Made by a program: the position numbers and the translations under genes | The notes under the pieces: generated by a model | What the model was told of the DNA's origin: nothing | Database searches by the model: none | What the model saw: only the letters and a program-made list of their open reading frames with translations | Shown: positions 1 through 11,090 of the stretch, in pieces | Layout: each line of letters starts with the position of its first letter | How positions within the stretch are numbered: position 1 is the stretch's first letter | Assembly (NCBI RefSeq): GCF_033958435.1 | Contig: NC_134138.1 | Location: forward strand, 27,186,598-27,250,597 | Reading direction: 5' to 3' | DNA length: 64,000 nt | Origin: Carettochelys insculpta | Lineage: Eukaryota; Chordata; Testudines; Carettochelyidae

Positions 1-1308
1 TTGCAAAGTTATTTCAGAATAACAGCTGTTATCTTGAAATCATTTTTCTGTGTGGCCATAGCCTCAGATCAGGAGAGAAACTCATCTTAAGTTAATTCTG
101 TTATATCTGTGTAAAACCAGTATGTAAAACCAGTATGAAAACCAGTATGAAATACAAAACCTACTGCTATGTAGTATTCTTTTCTACTATTCTTAAAGTA
201 TTTACACTGTCTAAATATCAAATTTGAATTTCTGAAATTTTCTTTCCCTCACCCCTTTAATGGTTTCCCGGGTAAGATCCCAGATTTTCACCATATTCCT
301 GTCTTCAAACACATCCTCCGCCACTCCTTGAACTGCACAGGACAGGAAAACTGGCAACTTCAAGAGCAGTAAGCATTCCCACCCACTCAGAGGCCATGCA
401 CATCTACTCTTTGATGGGACTGACCTCTACTGAACTGGGAGAAGGCTACTGCTTCTGAACTAACATTTCCTCCAGAGCAATGAATTAAGATTCCTGACAA
501 GTGACTACCAACAACTGACACCTAGCTAAAGGGTCTACTGTGGGAATAAGCACATCAGTGGGAAGTAACCAATGATAGGAATGGCCTGGGGGTTTCAGTG
601 AATGGGGTCATTCATTCAAGAAAGGCTGGATTTTTTTTATTTGTTTGCTTTGGTTTTAAATTGAAAGGTAAAATGTTTTATTTAAATTATTGTATTTGAA
701 AACCACAATACTATTTTATGAAGTTCATTTTTATTTTGTATTTCTTAAAAAAGGGACTGTTAAAATTTGTTGGGTTTTTTTTAGTATTTTTTTAAAGTGG
801 GAATTCCATCAAGTGGATTTTGTTCTTCATCCCTATAAACTCTTATTATTCTCTATGTTTTAAACAAAAAAGGGGTAGAGTCTATTTGGTTTCCAATAGC
901 ATTTTCTTCCAATTTTCAAACCATAAGCACTGATTTAGCTGTGCCAAAACAGAGCACTATTGCAAATTTCTCCATTACATCTCTTTTCTGCAAGGTTTAG
1001 TAAGAAGCAATCCTATTACAGGTGCATCCTATTATTCTGGCTCATCTTTGTTCAGTCTCTTTCAACATCTGCTCAGTTATATTAATTTTGAGGACCGCAC
1101 TTGACTTGCTGATTGTCTCTGTCCTGTTTGATTTTATGAGAATCAATCCCATTCCAGGCACATCCTTTTCTCCTGGGACAACCAAACCATGGCATTATTT
1201 TAAGCTATCATAAGAGGAAACTGTATACCAAAATCAGTCATCCTAGCTCTTACCATTGAAGAGAAATTCTTATTCAAACAGACAGACAAACTCTCCAAAA
1301 CAATTATC
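1..1308. other. AT-rich unannotated DNA
   Basis: No gene or recognisable transposon is seen. Positions about 114-150 hold three copies of a 12-bp unit (AAAACCAGTATG), a minor tandem repeat. The open frame at 1022-1213 is short, lacks family features and is not called. Confidence 0.5.
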
Positions 1309-1593
1309 AGAGAGAGGTAGCCGAGTTAGTCTGTATCTTGAAAAATAACAGGAAGTCCTGTGGCACCTTACAGACTAACAGCAACGAAGGGTCCTGTGGC
1401 ACCTTATAGACTAACAGAAAATTTTGAGCATGAGCTTTCGTGAGCACAGACTCACTTCATCAGATGAGCATCTGATGAAGTGAGTCTGTGCTCACGAAAG
1501 CTCATGCTCAAAACTTTTCTGTTAGTCTATAAGGTGCCACAGGACCCTTCGTTGCTGTTACAGATCCAGACTAACACAGCTACCCCTCTGATA
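1309..1593. mobile_element. Fold-back tail repeat (Penelope-like tail family)
   Basis: The unit starts with an agagaggtagcc..gttagtctgta end and finishes with its inverted counterpart, ctaacacagctacccctctg. Between them lies a near-perfect palindrome, 1376-1560. The two arms of about 91 nt meet at a 3-nt centre (CATCAGATG agc ATCTGATG) near 1468. Each arm carries the tail motif GATGAAGTGAGTCTGTGC, then a CTCACGAAAGCTCATGCTC block, then GTTAGTCTATAAGGTGCCAC. The same tail lies 3' of a GIY-YIG reading frame at 49340-49900, so I group it with Penelope-like elements. It could instead be a tRNA-related turtle SINE sharing that tail. Confidence 0.6.
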
Positions 1594-1897
1594 CCTTACA
1601 GACTAAGATATTTTGGAGCATAAGCTTTTGTGGGCAAATACTTGCTTCATCAGATGCATGAGTCGGTGGTTTCAGAGGAGGGTTTAAAGAGGGCGTCTCA
1701 GTCAAGGGGAGGGCTAGAGGCAGACCTCGTCAGCTCTGGCCCTCCCCTTGACTGAGACTCCCTCTTTAAAACCTCCTCTGAACCCTTCCCCCCCACCACC
1801 TCGCTGACTCATGCATCTGATGAAGAGGGTCTTTGCCCAGAAAGTTTATGCTCCAAAATATCTGTTAGTCCATAAGGTGCCACAGGACAGCTTGTTG
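1594..1897. mobile_element. Second fold-back tail repeat with longer stem
   Basis: This abuts the previous copy. The outer arms are the same tail (GGAGCATAAGC..CATCAGATGCATGA on the left, the inverse on the right at about 1810-1890). The stem continues into another inverted block: 1668-1730 (GTTTCAGAGGAGGGTTTAAAG..CAGTCAAGGGGAGGG) pairs with 1738-1790. The centre is near 1735. This extra interior makes it a longer member of the fold-back family. Confidence 0.55.
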
Positions 1898-1906
1898 TCT
1901 CTAAAA

Positions 1907-2567
1907 CAATGGTTTTCAATCAATGTGGAGAACTGTCCCAGTGTGCTTTGAAATTTCCTCAATTTCTCCTCACTACGGCTCTTTGCAGAATCCCCGCAAG
2001 GGGAAATGCCAACCCCACCGGACCCCATTCATTCTGGGAGGGAGCTGAAATGCTGCTTACCAGCTCAAAGGAGCTGGCAGGGAGCCCACCCCCATTCTCT
2101 GATGTGGCAAGGAAGAGGGAGAGAGAGAGAGGGTGAGAGCCTGTTGGAGCTGGAACACCATTTAAATGACACATCCTGGCTCCAATGGGCTGATGGGTAG
2201 GGGAGCCTTTTCTCTGGAGCCACCTCCCCACCCACAAGTAATTGAGCAGCCACTGATATTTTCAGCAATTAGTCCAATACTCAACATCCCTAGAATGGCA
2301 TTGAGCAGATTTTGAAAATGTGTCTGTGCTCTCTGTCTAAGATGGTGTATTATGGGGGGGATTTGAAACATTACTGCCTTTGACCCTTGTTTAGCTTGTT
2401 GTAAGCACTAGTATGTTGCAAAGCTCTGTAATAAGACCGTAATCATAGTAAATGTAAGTAAATGTGATGTTTATGAGCAATCAACTCAGCTGTAAAAAAT
2501 GGATGTGCTGTAGAATTCTTTGTCTCATTGAAGCATGCTGTGGTACTGAAAAGGTTGGGAACTACTG
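1907..2567. mobile_element. Non-autonomous hAT-type element
   Basis: Terminal inverted repeats CAATGGTTTTCAA and (reverse complement of the right end) CAGTAGTTCCCAA are flanked by an 8-bp target duplication, CTCTAAAA at 1899-1906 and CTCTAAGA at 2568-2575. An 8-bp duplication with CAGNGGTTCCCAA-like ends is the hAT hallmark. The 661-bp interior has no transposase frame. The short frames inside (for example a purine-rich GA stretch near 2113-2135) are not coding. Confidence 0.65.
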
Positions 2568-2575
2568 CTCTAAGA

Positions 2576-3290
2576 TAAATAAGAGATTTGGTAGCAAATG
2601 TTAGCTGCTGACTAGGAATTTGAATCCAAATGTCCTCAGTTTGAGGGGATTTGTAGCTGAGTGTTCAGTCTGGATAATTATAGAGACAGCAGAGAGGTGT
2701 GAAGGCTGAAGGCAAGTCCAAATTTCCCCAGTTCTTAGGGTGGGGCAATGTTTTAGTTCAGATATATCTTTGGTTAATAACACAGCTCCTTTGATCCTCT
2801 GTATACCAATAACTGTCTTCCACAGTCACGCCCCACTCTATTTCCAGACAAAATACAGGGATTACCACAATGAATAAATCAATAAACTCAATAAACCAAA
2901 AGAAAATCCTGCATACTTGGACATTAATTAATTTTAAAATGTCTGGTAAAATTATTTATATTTACTTCACACATTTTGGTCTGAAAACAATCTTCATATG
3001 CCCACTGCATGCGATGGAGTGTCTGAAATAGAGTTTCAAATGGTAAGACTTAAATATCTCATGTGTCCTGGCTGCAATCTTGCACATTCATTTTTAAAAA
3101 AACAAAAAAAAAAAACAAAAAAAACCCACCTCTCTGTGTTAGGGTTTGTCCATAACATAGAGGTTTTCTTGCAGTGGTGTACTTACAGAAGTGCAGCTGT
3201 ATCAGTTCAACTCCATAATTGCAGACATGCTAAATCAATGGAAAAAGTGACTGATATTTTCCGTGACAGGTTACTGAACTAGACAGACCA
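2576..3290. other. Unannotated DNA with A-rich stretch
   Basis: No gene recognised. An A-rich tract (A runs broken by single C) lies at about 3092-3126 and may mark the tail of a degraded retroposon. Confidence 0.4.
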
Positions 3291-3443
3291 TAGCTAAAAT
3301 AACAGCTGTTATTTTGAAATAGCTTTGCTAGTGAATACACTTATTCAACTGGTATTTTGAAATAATTTTGAAATAGCGGTTGCCTTATTTTGAAATAGGT
3401 AAGGAATAGTGCCTATTTTGAAATAGGGGTTGTTCAGACAGGG

Positions 3444-4075
3444 GCTATGTCTACACTAGCAAGTTCTTTCAAAAGATTTTTCTTTGGAAAGATTCTGAGG
3501 AGAGTCTACACACAAAAACAACAAGGAGTCCTGTGTCACCTTATAGACTAACAGATTTTTTGGAGCATAAGCTTTCCTGGGCAAAGACCCACTTCATTTT
3601 ACGAAGCGGGTCTTTGCCCAGGAAAGCTTATGCTCCAAAATATCTGTTAGTCTATAAGGTGCCACAGGACTTCTTGTTTTTGAAGATACAGACTAACTCA
3701 GCTGCCTCTCTAGTACACACAAAAAGCGTTCTTTCAAAAGTAAATTGCAAGACTGCAGCACTCTTTGGAAAGTGCTCTTCCACTCCCATTTCAGGCCAAG
3801 TGCCTGCTTTTGAAAGCGTCTTTCAAAAGAAGACGTGTCTAGACATTCTGCAGGGCTCTTCTTTTGAAAGAGCAGTCTTCACGGCACCTGATTTTTCGAT
3901 CCTTGGCCCCTTCTTTCAACAGAGCAGGGGCTGTGTGGATTCTGTCTTTCGAAAGAGCAGATCACTCCTTCAATCCGCTTTTTTGTGTGTGGATTCTCTC
4001 CTTCAAAAGTAGTTCTTTGGGAAGAGGTTTTCTGGAGGACATCTTTCAAAAGATCTCTGTAGTGTAGATTTAGCC
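3444..4075. mobile_element. MITE of the CTTTCGAAAG family
   Basis: The left end GGCTATGTCTACACTAGC and right end (reverse complement GGCTAAATCTACACTACA) form a TIR with the GTCTACAC core. The interior has many copies of TTCTTTCAAAAG or TCTTTCGAAAGAG. It contains a nested fold-back tail repeat (3515-3714), so the original element was roughly 430 bp. It has no coding capacity. It probably belongs to the Harbinger-type MITE group of this genome. Confidence 0.55.
3515..3714. mobile_element. Fold-back tail repeat nested in MITE
   Basis: Arms at about 3518-3596 and 3603-3681 are near-perfect inverted copies (GTCCTGTG..CCTTATAGACTAACAG..GGAGCATAAGCTTTCC..GGGCAAAGACCCACTTC) around a 6-nt centre. The distal end GATACAGACTAACTCAGCTG follows on one side only, so the unit is asymmetric outside the stem. 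Confidence 0.6.
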
Positions 4076-4243
4076 AGGGAACAGAGCCTATTTCTAAATA
4101 AGCCATACTGCAGCCAATGGCTGTATATCAAAATACTCTATTGTGTGTAGATGCTGCATTTTGAAATAACTGAGGGCTATTTTGAAATGCATTTTGTATG
4201 TAGCAGGGTTATTTCAAAATAAGCTATTTTGGAAAATCTCTTC

Positions 4244-4677
4244 AGCTGAGTCTACACGTGCCCCTTCCTTTCGAAAGGGGCATGTTAATGAGCAGGTTCG
4301 AAAGATGCTAATGAGGCACTGCAATGAATATGCAGTGCCTCATTAGCATAATGGCAGCCGCAGTGATTCGAAAGTGTGGCTTTTCGAATCGCATGCTGCC
4401 CGTGGAGACGGGACCTTCCAAAAGGACCCCCCAGTTTTTGAAAGCCCTTCTTCCAATCACAGGTAGGAAGAAGGGCTTTCAAAGACTCGGGGGGTCCTTT
4501 CGGAAGGTCCTGTCTCCACAGGCGGCGCATGATTCGAAAAGCCGCACTTTCGAATTGCCGCGGCTGCCATTATACTAATGAGGCACTGCATATTCATTGC
4601 AGTGCCTCATTAGCATCTTTCGAACCCGCTCATTAACATGCCCCTTTCGAAAGGAAGGGGCATGTGTAGACCCAGCC
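4244..4677. mobile_element. Full-length palindromic MITE (434 bp)
   Basis: Nearly the whole element is one fold-back: left and right arms of about 210 nt are inverted copies, with the centre near 4460. Ends are AGCTGAGTCTACACGTG and the inverse of GGCTGGGTCTACACATG. The 3-bp flanks TTC at 4241-4243 and 4678-4680 fit a Harbinger-type target duplication. Internal palindromes include CCTTTCGAAAGG and the paired block GCAGTGCCTCATTAGCAT. A diverged relative lies at 63036-63477. Confidence 0.65.
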
Positions 4678-4795
4678 TTCAAGAATGGCTTATTTCAAAA
4701 TAATGCTGCTGTGTAAACACACCCTGGCAATTCCTATATTATTATATTGTTACGTGTTGCACTAGAATGAAGAATAAAAAGCAGCCTTGTTGCAC

Positions 4796-5105
4796 TACAG
4801 GGCTGCTTTTTTTGGTTTCGTGAAGATCCAGACTAACACTGATACCTCTCTATGACTAGTCTGAGGCATGACTTGCTTGGTGGTAAACTACGTACATGTA
4901 AGGCACTTTACAGGCTAACAAAATGATTTATTCAGTGATGAGCTTTCGTGGGACAGACCCACTTCATCAGATCAATAGCAGTTCATGAAGTGGGTCTGTC
5001 CCATGAAAGCTCATCACCGAATAAATCATTTTGTTAGTCTTTAAAGTGCTACATTTCTGCTGTTTTGTTTTGTTAGACTACAGACTAACATGACTACTTC
5101 TCTGT
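4796..5105. mobile_element. Tail repeat half-copy plus fold-back copy
   Basis: Positions 4796-4858 carry only the distal end of the tail repeat (GGGCTGC..GAAGATCCAGACTAACACTG). A full fold-back copy follows at about 4890-5105. Its arms 4899-4976 and 4981-5051 share GGCACTTTACAGGCTAACAA, ATGAGCTTTCGTGGGACAGA and CCCACTTCAT. This subtype uses ATAAATCATTTTGTTAGTCT rather than the CAAAATATCTGTTAGTC form seen at 3515-3714. Confidence 0.55.
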
Positions 5106-5227
5106 TACTATTCAACAAGTAAGGCACATTTTATATTTTTGCTCCTAGGGTAAATCAGCATAGCTCTGCTAGCTTCGTTGGAGTTACACTGATTTACACA
5201 AAATCTAAAGTAAGTTTTACCCATGAA

Positions 5228-5328
5228 AGTTTGTTACCTAATAAATAAAATTGTTAGTCATTAAGGGACTGCAGGACTGCTTGTTTTTTGTGAAGCTACA
5301 GACTAACACAGCTACCTCTCTGAGACCG
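5228..5328 (+). mobile_element. Tail repeat, single sense copy
   Basis: A sense half-unit: GAAAGTTTGTTACCTAATAA, then TTGTTAGTCATTAAGGGACT, GCAGGACTGCTTG, and the distal end GCTACAGACTAACACAGCTA. No inverted partner is present. Confidence 0.5.
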
Positions 5329-5339
5329 AGTTATACCAG

Positions 5340-6712
5340 TGAAAAACAAATGTCTGGAGCTTACTGTAATATAGACTGGGTGTAGCTAGACCAGGGAAAT
5401 GTTCCATCCACCCACCCAGTGTAAACAATCCTTCAGTCATAGGCTGAATTTTGGATTATATTTACAAGTTCTTAAATATCACACGCAAGCATCTGATTAC
5501 ATTTTTTAATGCAGACTCTCCCCACTAGACTAAATAGATCTTGAACTCTATTTCTTTCCTTTCTCTTATCCGTTCAGTTTAAAGAGATCATGCTTGTTTT
5601 CCAGGTGTTGCAGAAAGGTAATGATTTAGCAAGAGGTCACTTAACTGATTTTATCTACTGACCAGGGATCTGAATGTGGGAATTTAGCTTCATGATAAAC
5701 AACATTTGGGGCAACTTTTTGCAATGCAAATGGCTAGCAGGGTGAATTTTATGACACTTTACAATCACTGGTCATTGTTTGCCTTCCTGTTAAACCATTA
5801 TAAAGTTTCCATAACACTTCAAGGCCCCATTTGGCACAAGGATAAAAGAGGCCCCTTCCCGCCTCCCCCCGTGTTTTTTTTTTTTCTAGTCAGTATTGCT
5901 GGCTGGAGGATTAAAACGAAAAAACAAACAAACAAACAAACAAAAAATCAAGCCTGAGGCCCTCAAAATTCATGAGATGGGCTTAAGAAATACTTTTTAA
6001 AAAAAAAATGGGTTTCTTTTTATTTGTGATCTGCTTTCTGAGCCTTTATGGTACACTCTGTTCACATTTAAAAGCTTTCATGTGCAAACTAATTCACAGG
6101 AAGGCTGGCTAAGGTTCTGTTGTATTGATGGATTCAGGAGCAAAGGGTTTGAGAAAAACTAAAATTGCAAGTTGGAAACACTAGATGAATTAAAAAAAAC
6201 TGTGTTGATTTAGCAACACATAAAAGCTTGTGTTAACTCAAAATTTACACAGTTAGCGTATGCAGTCACTCTGGCTTGTCTATGACCAGATGAGAAACTG
6301 TTCACACCTATTACCAGCTTCATCCAAGGCAATCAGATCACAGAGGCAGTCAACTTTTTATGGTCACTGTTCACATCCTCCCTTTGATTGGTGATGCTGA
6401 ACTTGTGTTGTGGACAAGATGAGGTGTCCAAGGATTTCCCAGGAAGCAGGTTTATTGTGGGAGATTTTAATACAGTTGTTTACATTTGCCTCCTGCAGAA
6501 GTCTGTGTAGCATATCACAGTATGTGGCATACGGGTAGCCCAGCAAGACCTCGGGCAGTGGCAGTGGTACTGAAAATCACTGGGGCTGCATGTTACAAGC
6601 CAAGACTTGATTTCCCCAGTCTTCACTGCAAGTCGCAAACTCTCCTTTCCCACTCTCCTACCTTCCTCTGCACTTTGAAAACTGGGCCCTCCCCAAACTA
6701 CTAACCTCCCCT
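5340..6712. other. Unannotated DNA with (CAAA)n
   Basis: No gene recognised. A short simple repeat of CAAA units lies at about 5920-5946, and poly-A and poly-T runs occur near 5873-5886 and 5998-6008. Short open frames show no domain features. Confidence 0.4.
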
Positions 6713-6719
6713 GAAGGCT

Positions 6720-7017
6720 AAGGTTATGCCTGTGCTACAGTTTATGTCAGCATAACTTATGTCGCTCAGGGGCACGAATAAATCACTCCCCTGGTAAGTT
6801 ACACCGACCTAAGTGCTGGTGTGCAGAGCAGTAAGCCAGTGCAAGAGATTCTCCCCACAACATAGTTACTGCTGATGCTCACAGGGGTTGGCGTGCTTAA
6901 GCCAACAGGAGGGATTTTTTCCATTGGCTCACAACAGCTACACTGAAGAACTTAGAGCAGTTCAGTTGCATCGGTCCAGCTAAGCCTCTGTGAACTCTTT
7001 AATATAGCCATGCCTTA
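6720..7017. mobile_element. MITE with GGTTATGCC-type ends
   Basis: The left end AAGGTTATGCCTGTGCTACA is mirrored by the right end (reverse complement AAGGCATGGCTATATTAAAG). Both flanks contain TA. The interior is free of coding frames and resembles, in layout and in the cacacc/aagtgctg-type blocks, the copies at 46712-46965 and 59505-59760. Confidence 0.4.
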
Positions 7018-7375
7018 GATAAATAGATTCTCAGGCCATGCAGATCCATTGTGCTCTAATCTCCACTCCTGTATAATGCAGGCCACAGAATCTAAGGCAG
7101 ATCTTTTAAACAAACATCCTGTCTCAATTTAAAAATAGCTAGTGATAGAGAATCTACCCCAAACCTTGCTAAATTGTTCTAATTATTTCCAGTCCTCATT
7201 CGTCTAGCATTAACTTCCCGGTGACTGGCTCTTGTTATACCTTTGTTGGTTTGATGGAAGAGTCTGTTTTCAAATATGGGTTCTTTATGGCGGTATTTAT
7301 AGACTGCCATGAGGTGACTCTTCACCTTCTTTGTCAAGCTAAAATGATTAAGCTCTTTGCATTTAATCACTATAG

Positions 7376-7516
7376 GGCAGTGGTGGGTAACCTGTGGCCT
7401 ATGAGCCACATGCAGCCCATCGGAGTTCTATGTGTAGCCCAAGAGAGATTTTGTGTATTGTTGCTCATGCACAAAGTTGCCAGATTCCATTGCTTTCCTT
7501 CCACATAGTTGTTCTT
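7376..7516. mobile_element. Partial hAT-like end
   Basis: The sequence GGGCAGTGGTGGGTAACCTG, followed by GGCC..CATGCAGCCCATCGG, resembles the left terminus of GTGGGCAACCTGCGGCCC-type hAT elements. The right end is not found nearby. Insertion of the Harbinger element at 7520 lies directly after it and may have split it. Confidence 0.3.
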
Positions 7517-7878
7517 CTAAGCTACGCCTACATGGGGATGCTACATCGAAATAGCTTATTTAGCTTATGTAGCAAAATCGAAATAAGCTATTTCGATGAA
7601 TAGCATCTACATGTCCTCCAGGGCTGGTGCCGTCGACGTTCAACGTCGATGTTGGGCAGCACTACATCGAAGTAGACACTGCAGGGGAGCGTCTACACAC
7701 CACAGCGGCTCAAATCGAAATAAGGGTTCCAGGAACAGCTGCAGACAGGGTCACAGGGCGGACTAGCACTTCCGGGGCAACAGCTAGCCGCTCCCTTAAA
7801 GGGCCCCTCCCAGACACACTCAGCCTGAACAGCACATGGTCTGCAGAGCCACAGGCACACACACTCCGTCGAAGCAGT

Positions 7879-9294
7879 ATGGACCCCCAGCAGCAGCAGC
7901 AAGAGGTCCACACACCCGCCCCTGCAGGAGCAGTGCTTGCCCTGCATAGTGCCATGCAGGAGGCAGCTGATCATCTTTTATTTGTGGAAGAGGAGCTGCT
8001 CCCAGGGGATGAGGAAGCAGCCCCAGACCCTGCAGCCCCCCCACCCCCTCCCCGCCGCACACGCCGCCGGCTGTGGAGCTACCCCACGAGCACCGACTGG
8101 TGGGAGCGGCTGGTGCTCGGCGAGTGGGACAACATCTGCTAGCTCCAGAATTTCCGCATGAGCCGGCAGACATTCCTGGAGCTCTGCCAGTGGCTCACCC
8201 CTGCCTTACGGCACCAGGACACCTCCATGCGACGTGCTCTCACCGTCGAGAAACAGGTCAGCATCGCTGTCTGGAAGCTGGCCACTCCAGACAGCTACTG
8301 ATCCATGGGGCAGCAGTTCGGCGTTGGCAAGGCCACTCTCGGGGCTGTCCTCATGGAGGTAAGAGGACCCGGTGGGGGGAGCCCTGGCGGGGGGAGCCCT
8401 AGGGGAACCCTGGGGGAGGGAGCCCGGGAGGGGGGAGCCCTGGGGGGGAAGCCCTTGGGGAGCCGTGGGGGGGAGCTGTGGGGGGGGGAGCCCTGGGTGG
8501 AGTGCCAGACACACCCCTCATTGTTGCTCTCTCATGTCCTTCCCCTGCAGGTCATCCGCACAATCAATGCCCGGCTCCTCCACAGGCTCGTGTGGCTTGG
8601 GGACCCGGATGTTGCCATCGCAGGGTTTGCCAGCCCAGGCTTCCCAAATTGCTTTGGGGCTCTGAATGGGACCCATATCCCCACCCGTGCCCCAGAGCAC
8701 AATGGAGGACACTTCCTCTACAGGAAGGGCTACCATTCTGTGGTCCTCCAGGCCTTGGTGGACAGCCGGGGCCGCTTCCTGGACATTTATGTTGGCTGGC
8801 CTGGCAGCACCCATGATGCCCGGGTCTTCAGAAATTTGGGCCCGTGCCGCTGGCTGGAGGCAGGGACCTACATACCCCAGTGGGAGATCCCCATGGGGGA
8901 CACCACCATTCCCCTCTGCATCATCGCAGACGCGGTGTACCCCCTCATGCACCCTTACACGGGCCATCTCACAGCCAGCCAGGAGTGGTTCAACACTCGC
9001 TTGAACCATGCACGCCAGGTGGTTGAGCGCACTTTCGGCCGCCTCAAAGGGTGCTGGAGGTGTCTCCTCACCCGCCTGGATGCAGACCTCACCAACATCC
9101 CCCAGGTTGTGGGTGCGTGCAGTGCACTCCACAACCTGGTGGAGAGCAAGGGAGAGGCCTTCTTCCAGGGCTGGGCTGTGGAGGCTGGCAGGGCCGACAT
9201 GCAGCCACCCACTGCCCCCAGTTGCCAGGTCGACCCCAAGGGGATCCAGGTCCGGGAGGCCCTGTGGGCCCATTTTGACCAGGCTGCGGGGTGA
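7879..9294 (+). pseudogene. Harbinger transposase, DDE superfamily, two exons, disabled
   Basis: The start is ATG 7879 (MDPQQQQQ), the same start context kept in the deletion derivatives. Exon 1 is 7879-8358 (160 codons) and exon 2 is 8551-9294 (247 residues). They are joined by an intron with donor GAG|GTAAGAGG and acceptor CCCCTGCAG|GTC. Exon 1 ends GQQFGVGKATLGAVLMEV. Exon 2 carries the DDE_Tnp_4-type catalytic core: GALNGTHIP (codon 8665-8667), GSTHDARVF (Asp 8815-8817) and VVERTFGRLKG (Glu 9025-9027). The first Asp is Asn here, so the DDE triad reads N-D-E. Exon 1 has two in-frame stops, TAG 8140 (Trp in copy B) and TGA 8299 (Arg in copy B, a CGA to TGA change). A deletion after ADAVYPLM removes a few residues present in copy B. 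The expected product of about 407 aa is somewhat longer than HARBI1-class proteins. Not functional as read. Confidence 0.85.
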
Positions 9295-9589
9295 ATGCTG
9301 GCAGGCCACCCACTGCACCCCCCCCATCCTCCACAACATTCCCTACCCCCACTCCCACACCACAGAGCACCCAAGAGCACACACACCCTCACTTTTCTTG
9401 CAAATAAATGGACATGTTGTTTGAAATATATATAAAAAGGGGGGAACTATTTACATGGGGGGGCCGGTAGCAGAACAGAACAGGGGTCCAACACAAACTA
9501 TATACAAATGGGGGATATGTACAAAGGGGGGGCACGTCCTCGGCACCGCACCCCTAGTGTCCGGCACCCAGGGTTGGAGGGCGCTACCC

Positions 9590-11090
9590 TCACCTTGGAC
9601 GGAGCCCTGGCCAAGGCTGGGTGGGGGCCGGGCAAACCGGCAAATATGGCCGGCTGGTGTCCACAGGCCCCAGGTCCCCCTCGGCGGCAGGCCCCAGGGT
9701 GGCAGACGGTGGAGGGACAGCAGTCGGAGGAGCGGTCAGAGCAGTGGGTGGAGAGGCGGGCAGAGCGGCGGGCCGCGCAGCATGGGGGGCCAGGTGTTGC
9801 GCTATGCGCTCGAAGGTGCGCATGAAGGCCCTCCAAGCCTCCTGGCACCAGGCCAGCACTCGCTCTTGGAGATCCAGCAGCCGCTCCTCCATCTGCAGGC
9901 GCTGCTCCGACACCTCCAGCTGACGCTGGAGGGTTGAGAGCAGCTGGGGGTCCGTGGCCATCCGTGGGTGGCTCCGCCGTCAGCCCCATCCTGGGGCTGG
10001 TCAGTGCTCTGACGAGGGGCTGGCATGCTGGGATGGCCCCGGTGGGCTCTCCAGGACCACGGACACCTCGCCGGCACTCTCCGGGCCGAAGATGGTGCAG
10101 CTGCGGAACACAGGGGGGAAGAAGAGTGGAGACAGCCGTTAGTGTGGGCCCTGACCCATGGCCCTTGTCCCCCCACCCCTGTGCTGGTGGTTCCCCATCC
10201 CCGTCCCCGGGAGATGCTGCTGCTGCTGCTGGGTGTCCCCCCACTCCCCAGGGGACCCTAGGTTCCGCTCCCCCCATCTCCAGGGATGGGGCGTGGCACT
10301 GTCATGCTGGGGGGGCAGGGGCTGATGCACTCTTCTGAGGGACATGCCACTGCTGTCCTTGGGGCCATGGTCATCTGGGCATGTGGAGGACCCTGGTCAT
10401 GTCTCTTGTCCCTGCTCCTTAACCCCGGGGGTGTGCACCGGGAGGGGGGTACATACCTGAAGGTCCGCTCCCATGGTCAGGGGACACCCACTGGGTGGAT
10501 GCCCTGCTGCAGCTCCGGGACGGGAGGGCGATCCAGAGCCCCCCGTCGCTGGAGGAGTCCCCCTTCTCCTCCTCCGGCATCCCAGGGGTGGGATCCTGGG
10601 GGGACCCCTGGGGAGCAGGGCTTGCCTCCGGGGCAGACTCCACCTCTGGGGCCTGCTGGGGCTCCTCAGCTGAGGTGTCAAGAGTGGCTGGAGGGGAGGA
10701 GGTGTACCGGGCGCCCAGGATGGCCCTGAGCTCCCTGTAAAAGGGGCAAGTGGTGGGGGTGGCCCCAGATCGGCTGGCCGCATCCCGGGCCCAGGCATAA
10801 CCCTGCCGCAGCTCCTTAACCTTACTCCTGACGTGGTCAGGAGTGCGGGCAGGGTGACCCCGGGCAGCCAGGCCCTCAGCCAGCCGAGTGAACACATCCG
10901 TGTTCCGCCTCTTGCTCCCCATTACCTAGAGCACCTCCTTCTCACCCCAGAGCCTCAGCAGGTCCCAGATCTCGGCCTCCGTCCAGAAGGGGCCCTGCTG
11001 CCTCTTCCCTGGCTGGCTGGCTGGCTGGGAGCCCTGGCTCCCCTTGGGGCGGGTGCCCTGGGGGCACTTGGGGGGCTGGCGAGCGGCCAT
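9590..11090 (-). pseudogene. Myb/SANT-like partner protein of Harbinger copy A
   Basis: The start is ATG at 11090 reading left (MAARQPPK). The N-terminal part has FWTEAEIWDLLRLW, then a TAG stop, then in the same frame MGSKRRNTDVFTRLAEGL, VRSKVKELRQGYAWARDA and TCPFYRELRAILG. This is the tryptophan-spaced trihelix of the Myb/SANT-like (Myb_DNA-bind_4) family used as the second protein of Harbinger elements. A serine-, proline- and glutamate-rich linker follows. A donor TTCAG|GTATGT (10457/10456) and an acceptor TTCCGCAG|CTG (10101/10100) suggest one intron. The last part (MATDPQLLSTLQRQLEVSEQ, 9961 downward) looks like a coiled coil. One stop and a frame change between the parts make it a pseudogene. 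It is convergent with the transposase, with roughly 300 bp between the genes. Confidence 0.75.

Larger units (their letters stand above)
3294..4240. mobile_element. MITE of the TTTTGAAATA family, split by insertions
   Basis: The flanks of a nested insertion (about 3294-3440 and 4076-4240) repeat the motif TATTTTGAAATA or its inverse about ten times and form an imperfect inverted pair. The right part matches, in inverted orientation, the segment at 17868-17950 (shared ACAAAATGCATTTTGAAATAG). It is interpreted as one older MITE interrupted by the element at 3444-4075. Exact ends are uncertain. Confidence 0.45.

Noticed and set aside
1376..1560. Long hairpins read as CRISPR repeats, terminators or a microRNA precursor
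   Set aside because: They are copies of a dispersed repeat with a tail shared with Penelope-like elements, with no regular spacing or spacers. The genome is a vertebrate.
7520..9294. A domesticated HARBI1 host gene
   Set aside because: The copy lies between intact TIRs with a CTA duplication and has stops and an Asp-to-Asn change, so it is a dead transposon rather than the conserved gene.
9498..10277. Several long overlapping frames in the Harbinger A centre (for example 259 codons on - from 10277)
   Set aside because: GC-rich DNA with few stops. They conflict with the spliced Myb-like gene and have low-complexity Pro/Gly/Ala translations.
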